The notes beneath the pieces were generated by a model. That model was not told the DNA's origin and ran no database searches. It saw only the letters and a program-made list of their open reading frames with translations. Below are positions 1 to 7,007 of a DNA stretch of 64,000 bases, piece by piece. Source of the DNA: Xylanibacter ruminicola (GTDB taxonomy: Bacteria > Bacteroidota > Bacteroidia > Bacteroidales > Bacteroidaceae); contig SUYC01000003.1 in assembly GCA_015060625.1 (NCBI GenBank), forward strand, positions 1 to 64,000, read 5' to 3'. Both the position numbers and the translations under genes were made by a program. The stretch's first letter is position 1, and every line of letters starts with the position of its first letter.

Positions 1-74
1 CGAACAGAGAAGTTAAGCCCACCTGCGCCGATGGTACTGCAATGCAATGCGGGAGAGTAGGAAGCCGCCGTCTT
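1..74 (+). rRNA. rrf: 5S ribosomal RNA, 3' portion (5' end outside window)
   Basis: The first bases match the inner and 3' part of bacterial 5S rRNA: CGAACAGAGAAGTTAAGCCC, then the GCGCCGATGGTACTG segment and GGGAGAGTAGG before the closing 3' strand. The 5' strand of the terminal helix lies outside the window, so the 3' end near 74 is approximate. It marks the end of an rRNA operon. Confidence 0.93.
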
Positions 75-86
75 TTTAAAGCGAAA

Positions 87-122
87 GCCCTGAGTTAGAA
101 ATAACCCAGGGCTTTTTTTTTA
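87..122 (+). terminator. Rho-independent terminator of the rRNA operon
   Basis: GCCCTG-A-GTTA pairs with TAAC-C-CAGGGC around a GAAA loop, followed by an unbroken run of T. It lies directly after the 5S rRNA. Confidence 0.9.
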
Positions 123-130
123 TAAATAGT

Positions 131-161
131 TTTTGTATTTCAAATTTGTTTTGTATATTTG
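131..161 (+). promoter_or_regulatory. Bacteroidetes-type promoter for the SGNH hydrolase
   Basis: The -7 box TATATTTG is at 154-161 and a TTTTG -33-like element at 131-135. The ATG at 166 is only 4 bases past the -7 box, so the transcript should be leaderless or nearly so. Confidence 0.65.
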
Positions 162-165
162 CAGT

Positions 166-969
166 ATGAAACGATTAGCATCCTTACTGTTGGCGGTTTT
201 ACTCACTATTCCCGCCATGTCGCAAACCCTCTTTCAGCACCCTTGGCAGGGCAAACGTGTAGCCTATTTTGGCGATTCTATCACTGACCCTCGCAACAAG
301 GCTGCTAACAAGAAGTATTGGAGCTACCTGCAGGATTGGCTCAAGATAGCACCTTATGTTTATGGTGTGAGCGGTCGTCAGTGGAACGATATTCCTCGCC
401 AAGCTGACAAGTTGAAAGCCGAGCATGGCGATGATGTTGATGCCATCCTCATCTTCATTGGCACCAACGATTATAATGCAGGTGTTCCCATTGGTCAGTG
501 GTTCACCGAAGCTGCAGAGCAGGTGATGGCTGGTATCCACGAGCCCAAGCACTTGGTGGACCGTCGCCATCGCTATCCTGTGATGGCCGACTCTACCTAT
601 CGTGGTCGCATCAACCGAGCCCTCGATTATGTCAAACGCATGTATCCCGCCAAGCAGGTTGTGCTGCTCACCCCCATCCATCGCGCCCAGTTCTATGCCA
701 ACGATCAGAACTGGCAGCCTCGCGAAGACTATACCAATAAGTGTGGCGAATATATTGATGCCTACGTGCAGTCGGTCAAGGAGGCAGGCAACCTATGGGC
801 AGTTCCTGTCATCGATCTCAATGCACTGTGCGGCCTCTACCCCTTGATGGACGAGAACGCTCAGTTTTTCAACGACTCTGCCACCGACCGCCTTCACCCC
901 AATAACGAAGGTCATCGCCGCATGGCTCTCACCATCATGCAGCAGCTCCTGGCGCTGCCGGTGTTTTAA
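166..969 (+). CDS. Exported SGNH/GDSL-family hydrolase
   Basis: Predicted exported esterase-type hydrolase of 267 residues; the substrate cannot be read from sequence. It starts with a signal peptide (KR followed by a hydrophobic stretch, likely cleaved after AMS at residue 19). SGNH block I is GDSITD at residues 36-41, block III is GTNDYN, and the last block is DRLHPNNEGH, giving the catalytic Ser, Asp and His. The ATG at 166 was preferred over an in-frame TTG at 133 because the promoter boxes lie between them. A GH3 lipoprotein follows on the same strand after 41 bp. Deacetylation of glycans, as for other Bacteroidetes SGNH enzymes, is an inference only. Confidence 0.87.
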   Translation: MKRLASLLLAVLLTIPAMSQTLFQHPWQGKRVAYFGDSITDPRNKAANKKYWSYLQDWLKIAPYVYGVSGRQWNDIPRQADKLKAEHGDDVDAILIFIGTNDYNAGVPIGQWFTEAAEQVMAGIHEPKHLVDRRHRYPVMADSTYRGRINRALDYVKRMYPAKQVVLLTPIHRAQFYANDQNWQPREDYTNKCGEYIDAYVQSVKEAGNLWAVPVIDLNALCGLYPLMDENAQFFNDSATDRLHPNNEGHRRMALTIMQQLLALPVF

Positions 970-1010
970 CAATCTGATTATTATTAACTTTTTGAAATAT
1001 AACTATAAGT

Positions 1011-2186
1011 ATGAAAACATTTAAAACGTGGATGAATGCCGCTTTACTTTTGGGCGGCTTGCTCTTAACAGCTTGTACTAACTATGATTCACCTGCTGGT
1101 TCGCCGACCGACGACGTTGAGCAACAACTACGTAAGATGACCCTTCGCGAAAAAGTTGGTCAGATGTTCTACGTGCGCCCCGAGGCCCTCGACACCACGA
1201 TACACTGGAGCAGTTTCGACGAGCTTGCGCCTTACAAACTGCAGCAGATTAACGATTGTATGGCAGGTGTAGTCAAGAACTATCCTATAGGTGGCATGAT
1301 TCTCTATGCCTGGAACATTGAAGACGAAAATCAGCTCGAGGCGTTCATCACGCAGATACGCGCACTCAATGGTAATCCGTTGCTGTGTATAGACGAGGAG
1401 GGCGGTCGCGTGTCGCGCTTGGCCAACCATCCCAACTTCGATTTGCCTAAATATGCGTCGATGGAGTCGATTGGCGAAACCGGCGATCCAGCCAATGCCT
1501 ATGAGTGCGGTAATACCATCGGCACCTATCTTACCCGTTATGGTTTCGATATCGATTTTGCCCCAGTGGCCGATGTCAACACCAATCCCGACAATGTTGT
1601 GATTGGTCCGCGTGCCTTCAGTAGCGATCCCGCTGTGGCAGCACCCATGGTAACTAGCTATCTTCAGGGACTTAAAGATGCTGGCATTACTGGCTGTATC
1701 AAGCATTTCCCCGGACATGGCGACACCACCGCCGACACCCATTATGGCTATGCCAAATCGATGAAGACCTGGGACGAGATGATGGATTGCGAGATGGTTA
1801 CCTTCCGTGCAGGTATCGCATGGGGCTGCCAGCTGATTATGACTGCCCACATTGCGACTCCCAACGTGACTGGTACTGATGAGCCCGCCACCATGTCGCC
1901 TGTAATTCTTAAAGATAAGCTGCGTGGCGAGTTAGGCTATCGTAACATCATCGTTACCGATGCCATCAGCATGGGCGCCATCACCAAGCAGTACACCAAC
2001 GCCGAGGCCGCTGTAGGCTGTATTCAGGCCGGTGCCGATATCGTGCTCGATCCCCGCAACTTGGTCGAGGCCTTCGATGCCGTGATAGCTGCCGTTAACG
2101 ATGGTACCCTCAGCGAGGCCCGTATCAACCAGAGTGTTCGCCGCATCCTGATTCTCAAAAATCAGATACGTAACCGCATGAAGTAA
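1011..2186 (+). CDS. GH3-family glycosidase lipoprotein (beta-N-acetylhexosaminidase-like)
   Basis: A 391-residue lipoprotein with a type II signal peptide: the hydrophobic stretch ends in LLTAC, with Cys near residue 22. The single GH3 TIM-barrel shows DEEGGRVSRL near residue 127, KHFPGHGDTTADTH near 231 (the His-Asp dyad loop typical of NagZ-like enzymes) and VTDAISMGA near 315, where Asp is the expected nucleophile. It lacks the second GH3 domain of beta-glucosidases, which fits the NagZ/beta-N-acetylhexosaminidase branch. A periplasmic or surface location suggests peptidoglycan recycling or GlcNAc-glycan trimming. The next gene begins 6 bp after its stop, so they are probably one transcript. 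Confidence 0.88.
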   Translation: MKTFKTWMNAALLLGGLLLTACTNYDSPAGSPTDDVEQQLRKMTLREKVGQMFYVRPEALDTTIHWSSFDELAPYKLQQINDCMAGVVKNYPIGGMILYAWNIEDENQLEAFITQIRALNGNPLLCIDEEGGRVSRLANHPNFDLPKYASMESIGETGDPANAYECGNTIGTYLTRYGFDIDFAPVADVNTNPDNVVIGPRAFSSDPAVAAPMVTSYLQGLKDAGITGCIKHFPGHGDTTADTHYGYAKSMKTWDEMMDCEMVTFRAGIAWGCQLIMTAHIATPNVTGTDEPATMSPVILKDKLRGELGYRNIIVTDAISMGAITKQYTNAEAAVGCIQAGADIVLDPRNLVEAFDAVIAAVNDGTLSEARINQSVRRILILKNQIRNRMK

Positions 2187-2192
2187 CAAAAG

Positions 2193-3497
2193 ATGGGAAA
2201 TATCAAGAAACTTATAGCCCTTGCCCTGCTTGGCGCCATGTCGCAAGGCGCGTGGGCACAGATTGAGCGCTCGGCAGCCTTCAAGGCCAAATATCAGCTT
2301 AAACAAGTGGTGGTCATGAGCCGTCACAACATCCGCTCGCCGTTAACATCGGGTGGGGCAGTACATGTGCGCGTAACACCCCATCAGTGGTTCCAGTGGA
2401 CGTCGCCCTCCAGTCAGCTGTCGTTGCGTGGTGGTGTGGCCGAAACAGCCATGGGGCAGTTCTTCCGCAAGTGGGTGGTAGATCAGGGCTTATTGCCCGA
2501 AAACTACCGTCCCGAGGGTGATGAGGTACTGTTTTATGCCAACTCTCGCCAGCGCACCTTTGCCACGGCCAAATATTTCTCGGCTGGTTTTCTGCCCTTT
2601 GCCAATGTTGAGATAACCCACAAGTTGGCTGAGGACAAGATGGACCCCGTGTTCACGCCCCAATTCACCAAGATGAACGATGCCTACCGCCAGCAAGTGC
2701 TCAGCGAGATCAATGCCATGCATGGCGGTCCCCAGGCTTGGATGCAAAGCATGCAGCCCACCTTGACACTGATGGAGCAGGTGATAGATATGGCCCATTC
2801 GCCAGCTGCCCAGAACGATACAACCCATTTTTGGTTCGACGACACCCAGTTTGTGCTTGAGAAAGGCGATGAGCCTCGCATGACAGGTGGTTATAAACTG
2901 GCCAACAGCGTGGCCGATGCCCTGGTGCTGCAGTGTTACGAAACCGAGAGTATGAAAGCCTTCGGCACTGAGCTGACCACCGAGCAATGGCGCGACATCT
3001 GCCATGTAAAGCAGGTTTACGATGCCTTGCTCTTTACCACCCATTCGGCTGCAGTTAATCTTGCTTATCCGCTGGTTAGCCGCATTCGCCAGGAACTCAG
3101 CCGTACCGATCGCAAGTTCATGTTCCTGTGCGGTCATGATAGCAATCTGGCCAGTATCGGAGCCGCTTTGCGCCTCGTGTATCCCGAAACCCAGAATGCC
3201 CTCGAAATCCATACCCCCATCGGTTCAAAACTGGTGTTCGAGAAGTGGAGCGATGGCAGCGATACCTATGTAGGCATTAATCTGGTGTTTGCCAGAGTTG
3301 GTCAGTTGCAGAACCGATCGTTGCTCTCACTCGAAGAGCCCCCGATGGTACTGCCCGTAACCGTTGATGGACTAACGCCCAATGCCGACGGTCTCTATCG
3401 TCTTTCCGACTTCGACCACCGAATGCAGGAAACCATGGCGGAGTATGAGGCTATCGAAGATGCCGCCACTGCTATCAACAATACCGAAAATAAATGA
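2193..3497 (+). CDS. Histidine acid phosphatase, glucose-1-phosphatase/phytase-like
   Basis: A 434-residue exported phosphatase of the branch-2 histidine phosphatase superfamily. The signal peptide ends near GAWAQ (residue 23). The phosphohistidine motif is RHNIRSP at residues 44-50, with Asn where many family members have Gly; I recall the same RHN version in E. coli Agp (glucose-1-phosphatase). The proton-donor motif is CGHDSNLAS near residue 314. It probably releases phosphate from sugar phosphates or inositol phosphates in the periplasm. It lies 6 bp after the GH3 gene and its TGA overlaps the next ATG (ATGA), so translation is likely coupled. The exact substrate is not resolved. Confidence 0.88.
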   Translation: MGNIKKLIALALLGAMSQGAWAQIERSAAFKAKYQLKQVVVMSRHNIRSPLTSGGAVHVRVTPHQWFQWTSPSSQLSLRGGVAETAMGQFFRKWVVDQGLLPENYRPEGDEVLFYANSRQRTFATAKYFSAGFLPFANVEITHKLAEDKMDPVFTPQFTKMNDAYRQQVLSEINAMHGGPQAWMQSMQPTLTLMEQVIDMAHSPAAQNDTTHFWFDDTQFVLEKGDEPRMTGGYKLANSVADALVLQCYETESMKAFGTELTTEQWRDICHVKQVYDALLFTTHSAAVNLAYPLVSRIRQELSRTDRKFMFLCGHDSNLASIGAALRLVYPETQNALEIHTPIGSKLVFEKWSDGSDTYVGINLVFARVGQLQNRSLLSLEEPPMVLPVTVDGLTPNADGLYRLSDFDHRMQETMAEYEAIEDAATAINNTENK

Positions 3498-4009
3498 AAA
3501 AGAAATTATTATTAAGCCTGATGATGGGCTGTATGGTGCTGGGCGCAAAGGCGCAGAGCTACGTGCCAGCAAAAGCACCCGAACTGGAGTTCGCATTACA
3601 ACTGAAAGTAACGCTGGGCGAGACCTTTGCCATCGACAACACCCAGCACGGACGACGTACGGTGATACCTATCACTGGAGGCACTTTCGAAGGTCCGACG
3701 CTGAAGGGAACTATTCTGAACGGTGGTGCCGACTACCAGCTGAATGCCCCCGACGGACGTACAGAACTGGAAGCCATTTACTGCATTAAAACCGACGACG
3801 GCGTGTATATTCATGTTCGCAACCGCGGTATTATAGCCAACGGCAAGGATGCAGAAGGTAAACCAACTTTCTACTTTAAGGCAGCACCGCAATTCGAAGC
3901 CCCATCCAATAGCCGCTACGGTTGGCTGAACAACGCCCTATTTGTTTGTGAACCCGAGTGGCGCCAAGATTTCAAAGGCATCGTCCTAAACGTTTGGCGT
4001 GTAAAGTAA
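3494..4009 (+). CDS. Exported DUF3237 (UPF0311) family protein
   Basis: A 171-residue protein with a cleavable signal peptide (KKK, hydrophobic core, then AKAQ near residue 21). The mature part has the DUF3237 pattern: PELEFALQLKVTLGE, GRRTVIPITGGTFEGP, ILNGGADYQL and TDDGVYIHVRNRG. This is a small beta-barrel family with no agreed function. It overlaps the upstream phosphatase by 4 bp and is followed by a strong terminator, so it ends the operon beginning at 1011 or 166. Domain identity is good; function is unknown. Confidence 0.87.
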   Translation: MKKKLLLSLMMGCMVLGAKAQSYVPAKAPELEFALQLKVTLGETFAIDNTQHGRRTVIPITGGTFEGPTLKGTILNGGADYQLNAPDGRTELEAIYCIKTDDGVYIHVRNRGIIANGKDAEGKPTFYFKAAPQFEAPSNSRYGWLNNALFVCEPEWRQDFKGIVLNVWRVK

Positions 4010-4027
4010 CAAACTAAAATAGAAAGA

Positions 4028-4060
4028 GGGTGAGCATTTTTTGATGCTCACCCTTTTTTT
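4028..4060 (+). terminator. Rho-independent terminator
   Basis: GGGTGAGCAT (4028-4037) pairs perfectly with ATGCTCACCC (4044-4053), followed by seven T. It closes the operon ending at 4009. Confidence 0.92.
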
Positions 4061-4144
4061 GTGGGTAGTGCCGATATAGTTTTGTTGGTAAAAATGTGAG
4101 ATACAACAAATCATTTCATGAAAATGTATATAAAAAAGTCAGTA

Positions 4145-4535
4145 ACTATTCATATTTGTCTATAACTTCTTGAAAATTAGAGATTTAGCTTATGAATAGT
4201 GGCTCAAATAATAAGTGCAACTATTCATATTAGATGGTTAAGATAGGCTTTATGCATCATTGAAATATGGTTAAGACATTGAAAACATGTAAGTTACATG
4301 ACAGTAACTCATTGGGTAACAACTTGTAACTCACGTGGAAACACTTTGTTACCCTAGGAGAAACAAAGTGTTTCCATTGTGGTTATAAATGTGAAACACT
4401 AAAACCTGCATGATGAAATATTCTGACAGGCGCTTGAAATTAAGCCAAAATATGAATAGTGAGCACATAAATACCAAGCACTATTCATAGGCTAACTTGT
4501 TTATAATCAATATGTTATCTGAAAATATGAATAGT
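4145..4535. repeat. Large degenerate palindromic element with six mirror-arranged ACTATTCATA boxes
   Basis: No gene is visible between 4061 and 4763. The 10-mer ACTATTCATA occurs six times in strictly alternating orientation: 4145-4154 (+), 4191-4200 (-), 4220-4229 (+), 4451-4460 (-), 4480-4489 (+), 4526-4535 (-). Start-to-start distances are 46, 29, 231, 29 and 46, an exact mirror about position 4340. Paired boxes share flanks: 1 and 6 both read TAACTATTCATATTT, and 2 and 5 both read ACTATTCATA followed by RGCTAA. The 36-nt spacers 4155-4190 and 4490-4525 (reverse complement) agree at 22 of 36 positions. The whole is best read as one degraded inverted repeat or a structured transcript. Its identity is unknown. 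Confidence 0.85.
4308..4375. repeat. Central hairpins of the palindromic element
   Basis: GGAAACACTTTGTT (4337-4350) pairs perfectly with AACAAAGTGTTTCC (4362-4375) across an 11-nt loop. The segment 4341-4360 can alternatively pair with 4308-4327 (16 of 20 positions, including GGGTAAC/GTTACCC). The two pairings share the same strand segment and so exclude each other. There is no T-run, so it is not a standard terminator. Confidence 0.75.
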
Positions 4536-4763
4536 TAAGCATATTTTTACGATATTTCTCTAAGAATTTTTTGATAGAGGTAAAGTCTTGCTCCCTCGCG
4601 GGAAACTTACCCGGATAGTCAAAAGAAACCTTTTGACGTTGCCGCTCGGCTTTGCCGCTTCGTTTATCGAAGAAAGATAAGATTTATTCCGATACGCTCC
4701 AAATAATTTTGCGAAATATTTCATTTTTCTCCGCGTATCTTTCTGAATTTCTAAATTATTTTG
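4536..4763. other. Non-coding stretch before the accessory genes; one small hairpin
   Basis: I see no convincing gene here. GTCAAAAG (4618-4625) and CTTTTGAC (4630-4637) form a perfect 8-bp stem with an AAAC loop and no T-run, next to a GC-rich patch (GCCGCTCGGCTTTGCCGC). A 66-codon frame across 4652-4852 runs through the promoter and is not believed. Confidence 0.5.
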
Positions 4764-4771
4764 TACTTTTG
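4764..4771 (+). promoter_or_regulatory. Promoter -7 box for the 4825 operon
   Basis: TACTTTTG matches TAnnTTTG. The predicted leader is about 48 nt. No clear -33 element was found. Confidence 0.55.
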
Positions 4772-4824
4772 CAAAGAGTTGCCTGCGATTTATACAACTG
4801 GCATTTGGACCTAAAATATATATT

Positions 4825-5721
4825 ATGGATTTTAATAAATACCCTGTTTTGAAGTTTATGTATAGTCTCGATAATCGAGATTATCCTTCAAGTATGAAAA
4901 GATATTATAACCCTAAATACAAATTCTACAGATTTCTCTTTAGATATGAAAAAAAAGGTATTTCTTTTGTTGAAGAACCTTCTGTAGAAACGAGGACACC
5001 AGATGATGTTCTTGATATGTTGTATATGTTGAAAAATAACTGTAGGAAGCCAATAGTATTATCTAAGAAGTTCTTTACAGTAATGGAAAAGTCAGAAGAT
5101 GCTTTTTCACCTTTCCATAATATAATTTTGCAAGAATGTGAAGGAGAATGCGGAGTTGTTCATGCGCCATATCTTGAAATGGGTGCTATTTTACTTTATG
5201 CTGTAGAGCATGAAACCTTATCTATATGGGTGGTTCTAAATCATAAAAAAGATGATAAACATATTGTAGCTCCTTCTTGTTATATTTCAGTTTCTCCACA
5301 AGATAATAAGAAAGGGGTAGGGCACCAGTTGTCTATTGATTATATACCTTTGCTTGATGGTTGCTCTGAAGCCCCTGTCGGATTATATACACATGCTTTT
5401 ACAATACTCACTTATTTGTGTCTACGTAAATGGGCTGAGGTAGAAATCGCAGAAATAAAAACTTTAATAAAGAAGGAGGTAAAGAAACAAAAGAAAACAG
5501 TTGTTGTTACTGAGGAAGGATTGAGTTATTTTACTTTTGACAGTAAATGGTATACAGAGGTCTGCAATAACAATGATTTCAATGTAAGTGGTCATTTTAG
5601 GTTGCAACCTTATGGAGATGGTAGTCGAAAGCTTATCTACATTAATGAGTTTGTTAAACACGGATATCATCGTAAAGCTTCAATAGATAAAGTAAAAGAC
5701 GGAGAGTTATCAATAGAATAG
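4825..5721 (+). CDS. Hypothetical protein with a phage/AcrVA2-like C-terminal tail
   Basis: A 298-residue soluble protein, not recognised as a whole. The last 50 residues carry GHFRLQPYGDGSRKLIYIN followed by KHGYHRKA. This resembles the GHWR..YG.G...k.iWI tail I recall from phage- and plasmid-borne proteins and, more distantly, from the C-terminus of the anti-CRISPR AcrVA2. A lysine-rich linker (IKKEVKKQKK) precedes the tail. The N-terminal 220 residues show no motif I can name. Base composition is clearly lower in GC than the upstream operon (a sampled 60-base line has 19 GC versus 33 in the phosphatase gene). It is first in a three-gene run with 5740 and 6136. An acquired gene is likely; the anti-CRISPR link is speculative. 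Confidence 0.8.
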   Translation: MDFNKYPVLKFMYSLDNRDYPSSMKRYYNPKYKFYRFLFRYEKKGISFVEEPSVETRTPDDVLDMLYMLKNNCRKPIVLSKKFFTVMEKSEDAFSPFHNIILQECEGECGVVHAPYLEMGAILLYAVEHETLSIWVVLNHKKDDKHIVAPSCYISVSPQDNKKGVGHQLSIDYIPLLDGCSEAPVGLYTHAFTILTYLCLRKWAEVEIAEIKTLIKKEVKKQKKTVVVTEEGLSYFTFDSKWYTEVCNNNDFNVSGHFRLQPYGDGSRKLIYINEFVKHGYHRKASIDKVKDGELSIE

Positions 5722-5739
5722 TCTAATAAATAAGAAAAT

Positions 5740-6126
5740 ATGAAAAAGTGGATGATTTTTGGAGGTGGTATTATCACTGGTGTGATATTGACCATGTTGT
5801 TTCTTTTTGCACTAGCAAAGGGAAAAAAAGATGATGATTTTAAGTTGTTTGAGAAACCTGGCGAAGAGGTACATGTGAATGCTTTCAAAGTGTTCCAAGT
5901 ATTGGATGATGGGGCTGCACTTGTAAATGGGAAAAGTAATGAGAAATATGATATTTATGGCGGTCCTGTTTATCTCTTAATTAATGATGAAGGAATTTAT
6001 TATACTGATGATGAGATTATTGAAGTTCCAAAAGAAAGGGTTGTAAGAAAAGTTGGAGTTTACCATTATCAAACAAAAATGGAGTTTGAAAAGACTGTCT
6101 CTGTGATAGAAATAATGGATAAATAG
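5740..6126 (+). CDS. Small single-pass membrane protein, function unknown
   Basis: A 128-residue protein with one N-terminal transmembrane segment (about residues 5-27, GGGIITGVILTMLFLFALA) followed by a soluble domain rich in acidic and aromatic residues (YDIYGGPVYLLINDEGIYYTDDEI). The Lys-rich start and absence of a signal-peptidase site suggest it stays anchored with its C-terminus outside or inside the membrane; topology is not certain. I do not recognise the family. It lies 18 bp after the 4825 gene and 9 bp before the NERD gene, shares their AT-rich composition, and is probably co-transcribed with them. Confidence 0.78.
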   Translation: MKKWMIFGGGIITGVILTMLFLFALAKGKKDDDFKLFEKPGEEVHVNAFKVFQVLDDGAALVNGKSNEKYDIYGGPVYLLINDEGIYYTDDEIIEVPKERVVRKVGVYHYQTKMEFEKTVSVIEIMDK

Positions 6127-6135
6127 GGATATCCT

Positions 6136-6930
6136 ATGTTAGAAGCACTATATATTCTTTTTGCTGCTTTTCTCGTAGTTTTATTTTTCTACGGGATACA
6201 TACAAGTACTGCCACATATAAAGGCTGGGAGGGAGAGAATAGAGTGCATAATATCCTGATGCAACTGCCTGATGAGTACTATATCTTTAAAGATGTGATT
6301 CTTAAAACACCAAAGGGAACAACGCAAATAGACCATATCGTTGTATCGAGATATGGTGTTTTTGCAATTGAAACCAAAAACTATCGTGGCGAGATTTATG
6401 GAGATGATAATCGTAGGTATTGGACACAGATGATTATAACTGATGTGACTTATACAAAGAAGTGGTGGAAGACATACACATACGTTAAGAAAAGTCGCTT
6501 TTATAACCCTGTTAAGCAATCTCTTGCTCATTCCTATACCCTAAAAAACTATTTGAAAGACTGGAAATATTTGCCAATTGTACCAATAGTTGTTTTTTGT
6601 GGTGATGCTGTATTGGCCAATGTTGAAACAAGCATCCCTGTAATATATGATTTTGATCTTTTGAATAAGATAAGAAGTTATACTACAAGCTATCTGAATG
6701 ATAAAGATTTGCAAGATGTTGTTACTCGTCTTGATGTAATGAACGTAAGAGAAGTTGTAGACGATTATATGCATGTGCATAATCTCAGAACTGCTGCTCA
6801 AGAAGAAAATAGTAAAATAGCTTCTGGAGTATGTCCCAAATGCGGAGGGAGATTAATACTTCGTAATGGTAGATATGGTAGCTTTTATGGCTGTTCCAAC
6901 TATCCTAAGTGTAGATATACTGTTAAGTAA
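6136..6930 (+). CDS. Membrane-anchored NERD-domain nuclease-like protein with zinc ribbon
   Basis: A 264-residue protein in three parts. Residues 2-22 form a transmembrane anchor. Residues 30-150 form a NERD (nuclease-related) domain with GWEGENRV, TQIDHIVVS and FAIETKNYRG, i.e. the E...D...ExK pattern of restriction-like nucleases. The C-terminus carries a topoisomerase-type zinc ribbon: CPKCGGRL near residue 232, then YGCSNYPKC. The family is thought to act on DNA, but no activity can be assigned from sequence. The tethered NERD plus zinc ribbon, beside a PLD-helicase, suggests a role in DNA surveillance. It is the third gene of the 4825 operon. Domain calls are firm; the role is inferred. 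Confidence 0.88.
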   Translation: MLEALYILFAAFLVVLFFYGIHTSTATYKGWEGENRVHNILMQLPDEYYIFKDVILKTPKGTTQIDHIVVSRYGVFAIETKNYRGEIYGDDNRRYWTQMIITDVTYTKKWWKTYTYVKKSRFYNPVKQSLAHSYTLKNYLKDWKYLPIVPIVVFCGDAVLANVETSIPVIYDFDLLNKIRSYTTSYLNDKDLQDVVTRLDVMNVREVVDDYMHVHNLRTAAQEENSKIASGVCPKCGGRLILRNGRYGSFYGCSNYPKCRYTVK

Positions 6931-6976
6931 AAACTATCTTTTTTTGTCATTTATCTGTCTTTTAGAAAAAAAGTTT

Positions 6977-6984
6977 TATCTTTG
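6977..6984 (+). promoter_or_regulatory. Promoter -7 box for the PLD-helicase gene
   Basis: TATCTTTG matches TAnnTTTG. The leader would be about 18 nt. It suggests the helicase and NUDIX genes form a transcription unit separate from 4825-6930. Confidence 0.6.
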
Positions 6985-7007
6985 CAGGCAATTAGATAAA
7001 TTGCTAT

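Noticed and set aside
133..165. An upstream TTG start for the SGNH hydrolase
   Set aside because: The promoter box lies inside that extension, and the signal peptide is only well formed from 166.
4145..4535. A CRISPR array made of the ACTATTCATA boxes
   Set aside because: The boxes alternate in orientation and spacing is not regular; CRISPR repeats are direct, longer and evenly spaced.
4652..4852. A 66-residue open frame before the 4825 gene
   Set aside because: It crosses the promoter box at 4764-4771 and the start of the 4825 gene, has no ribosome site, and its composition looks like translated AT-rich spacer.
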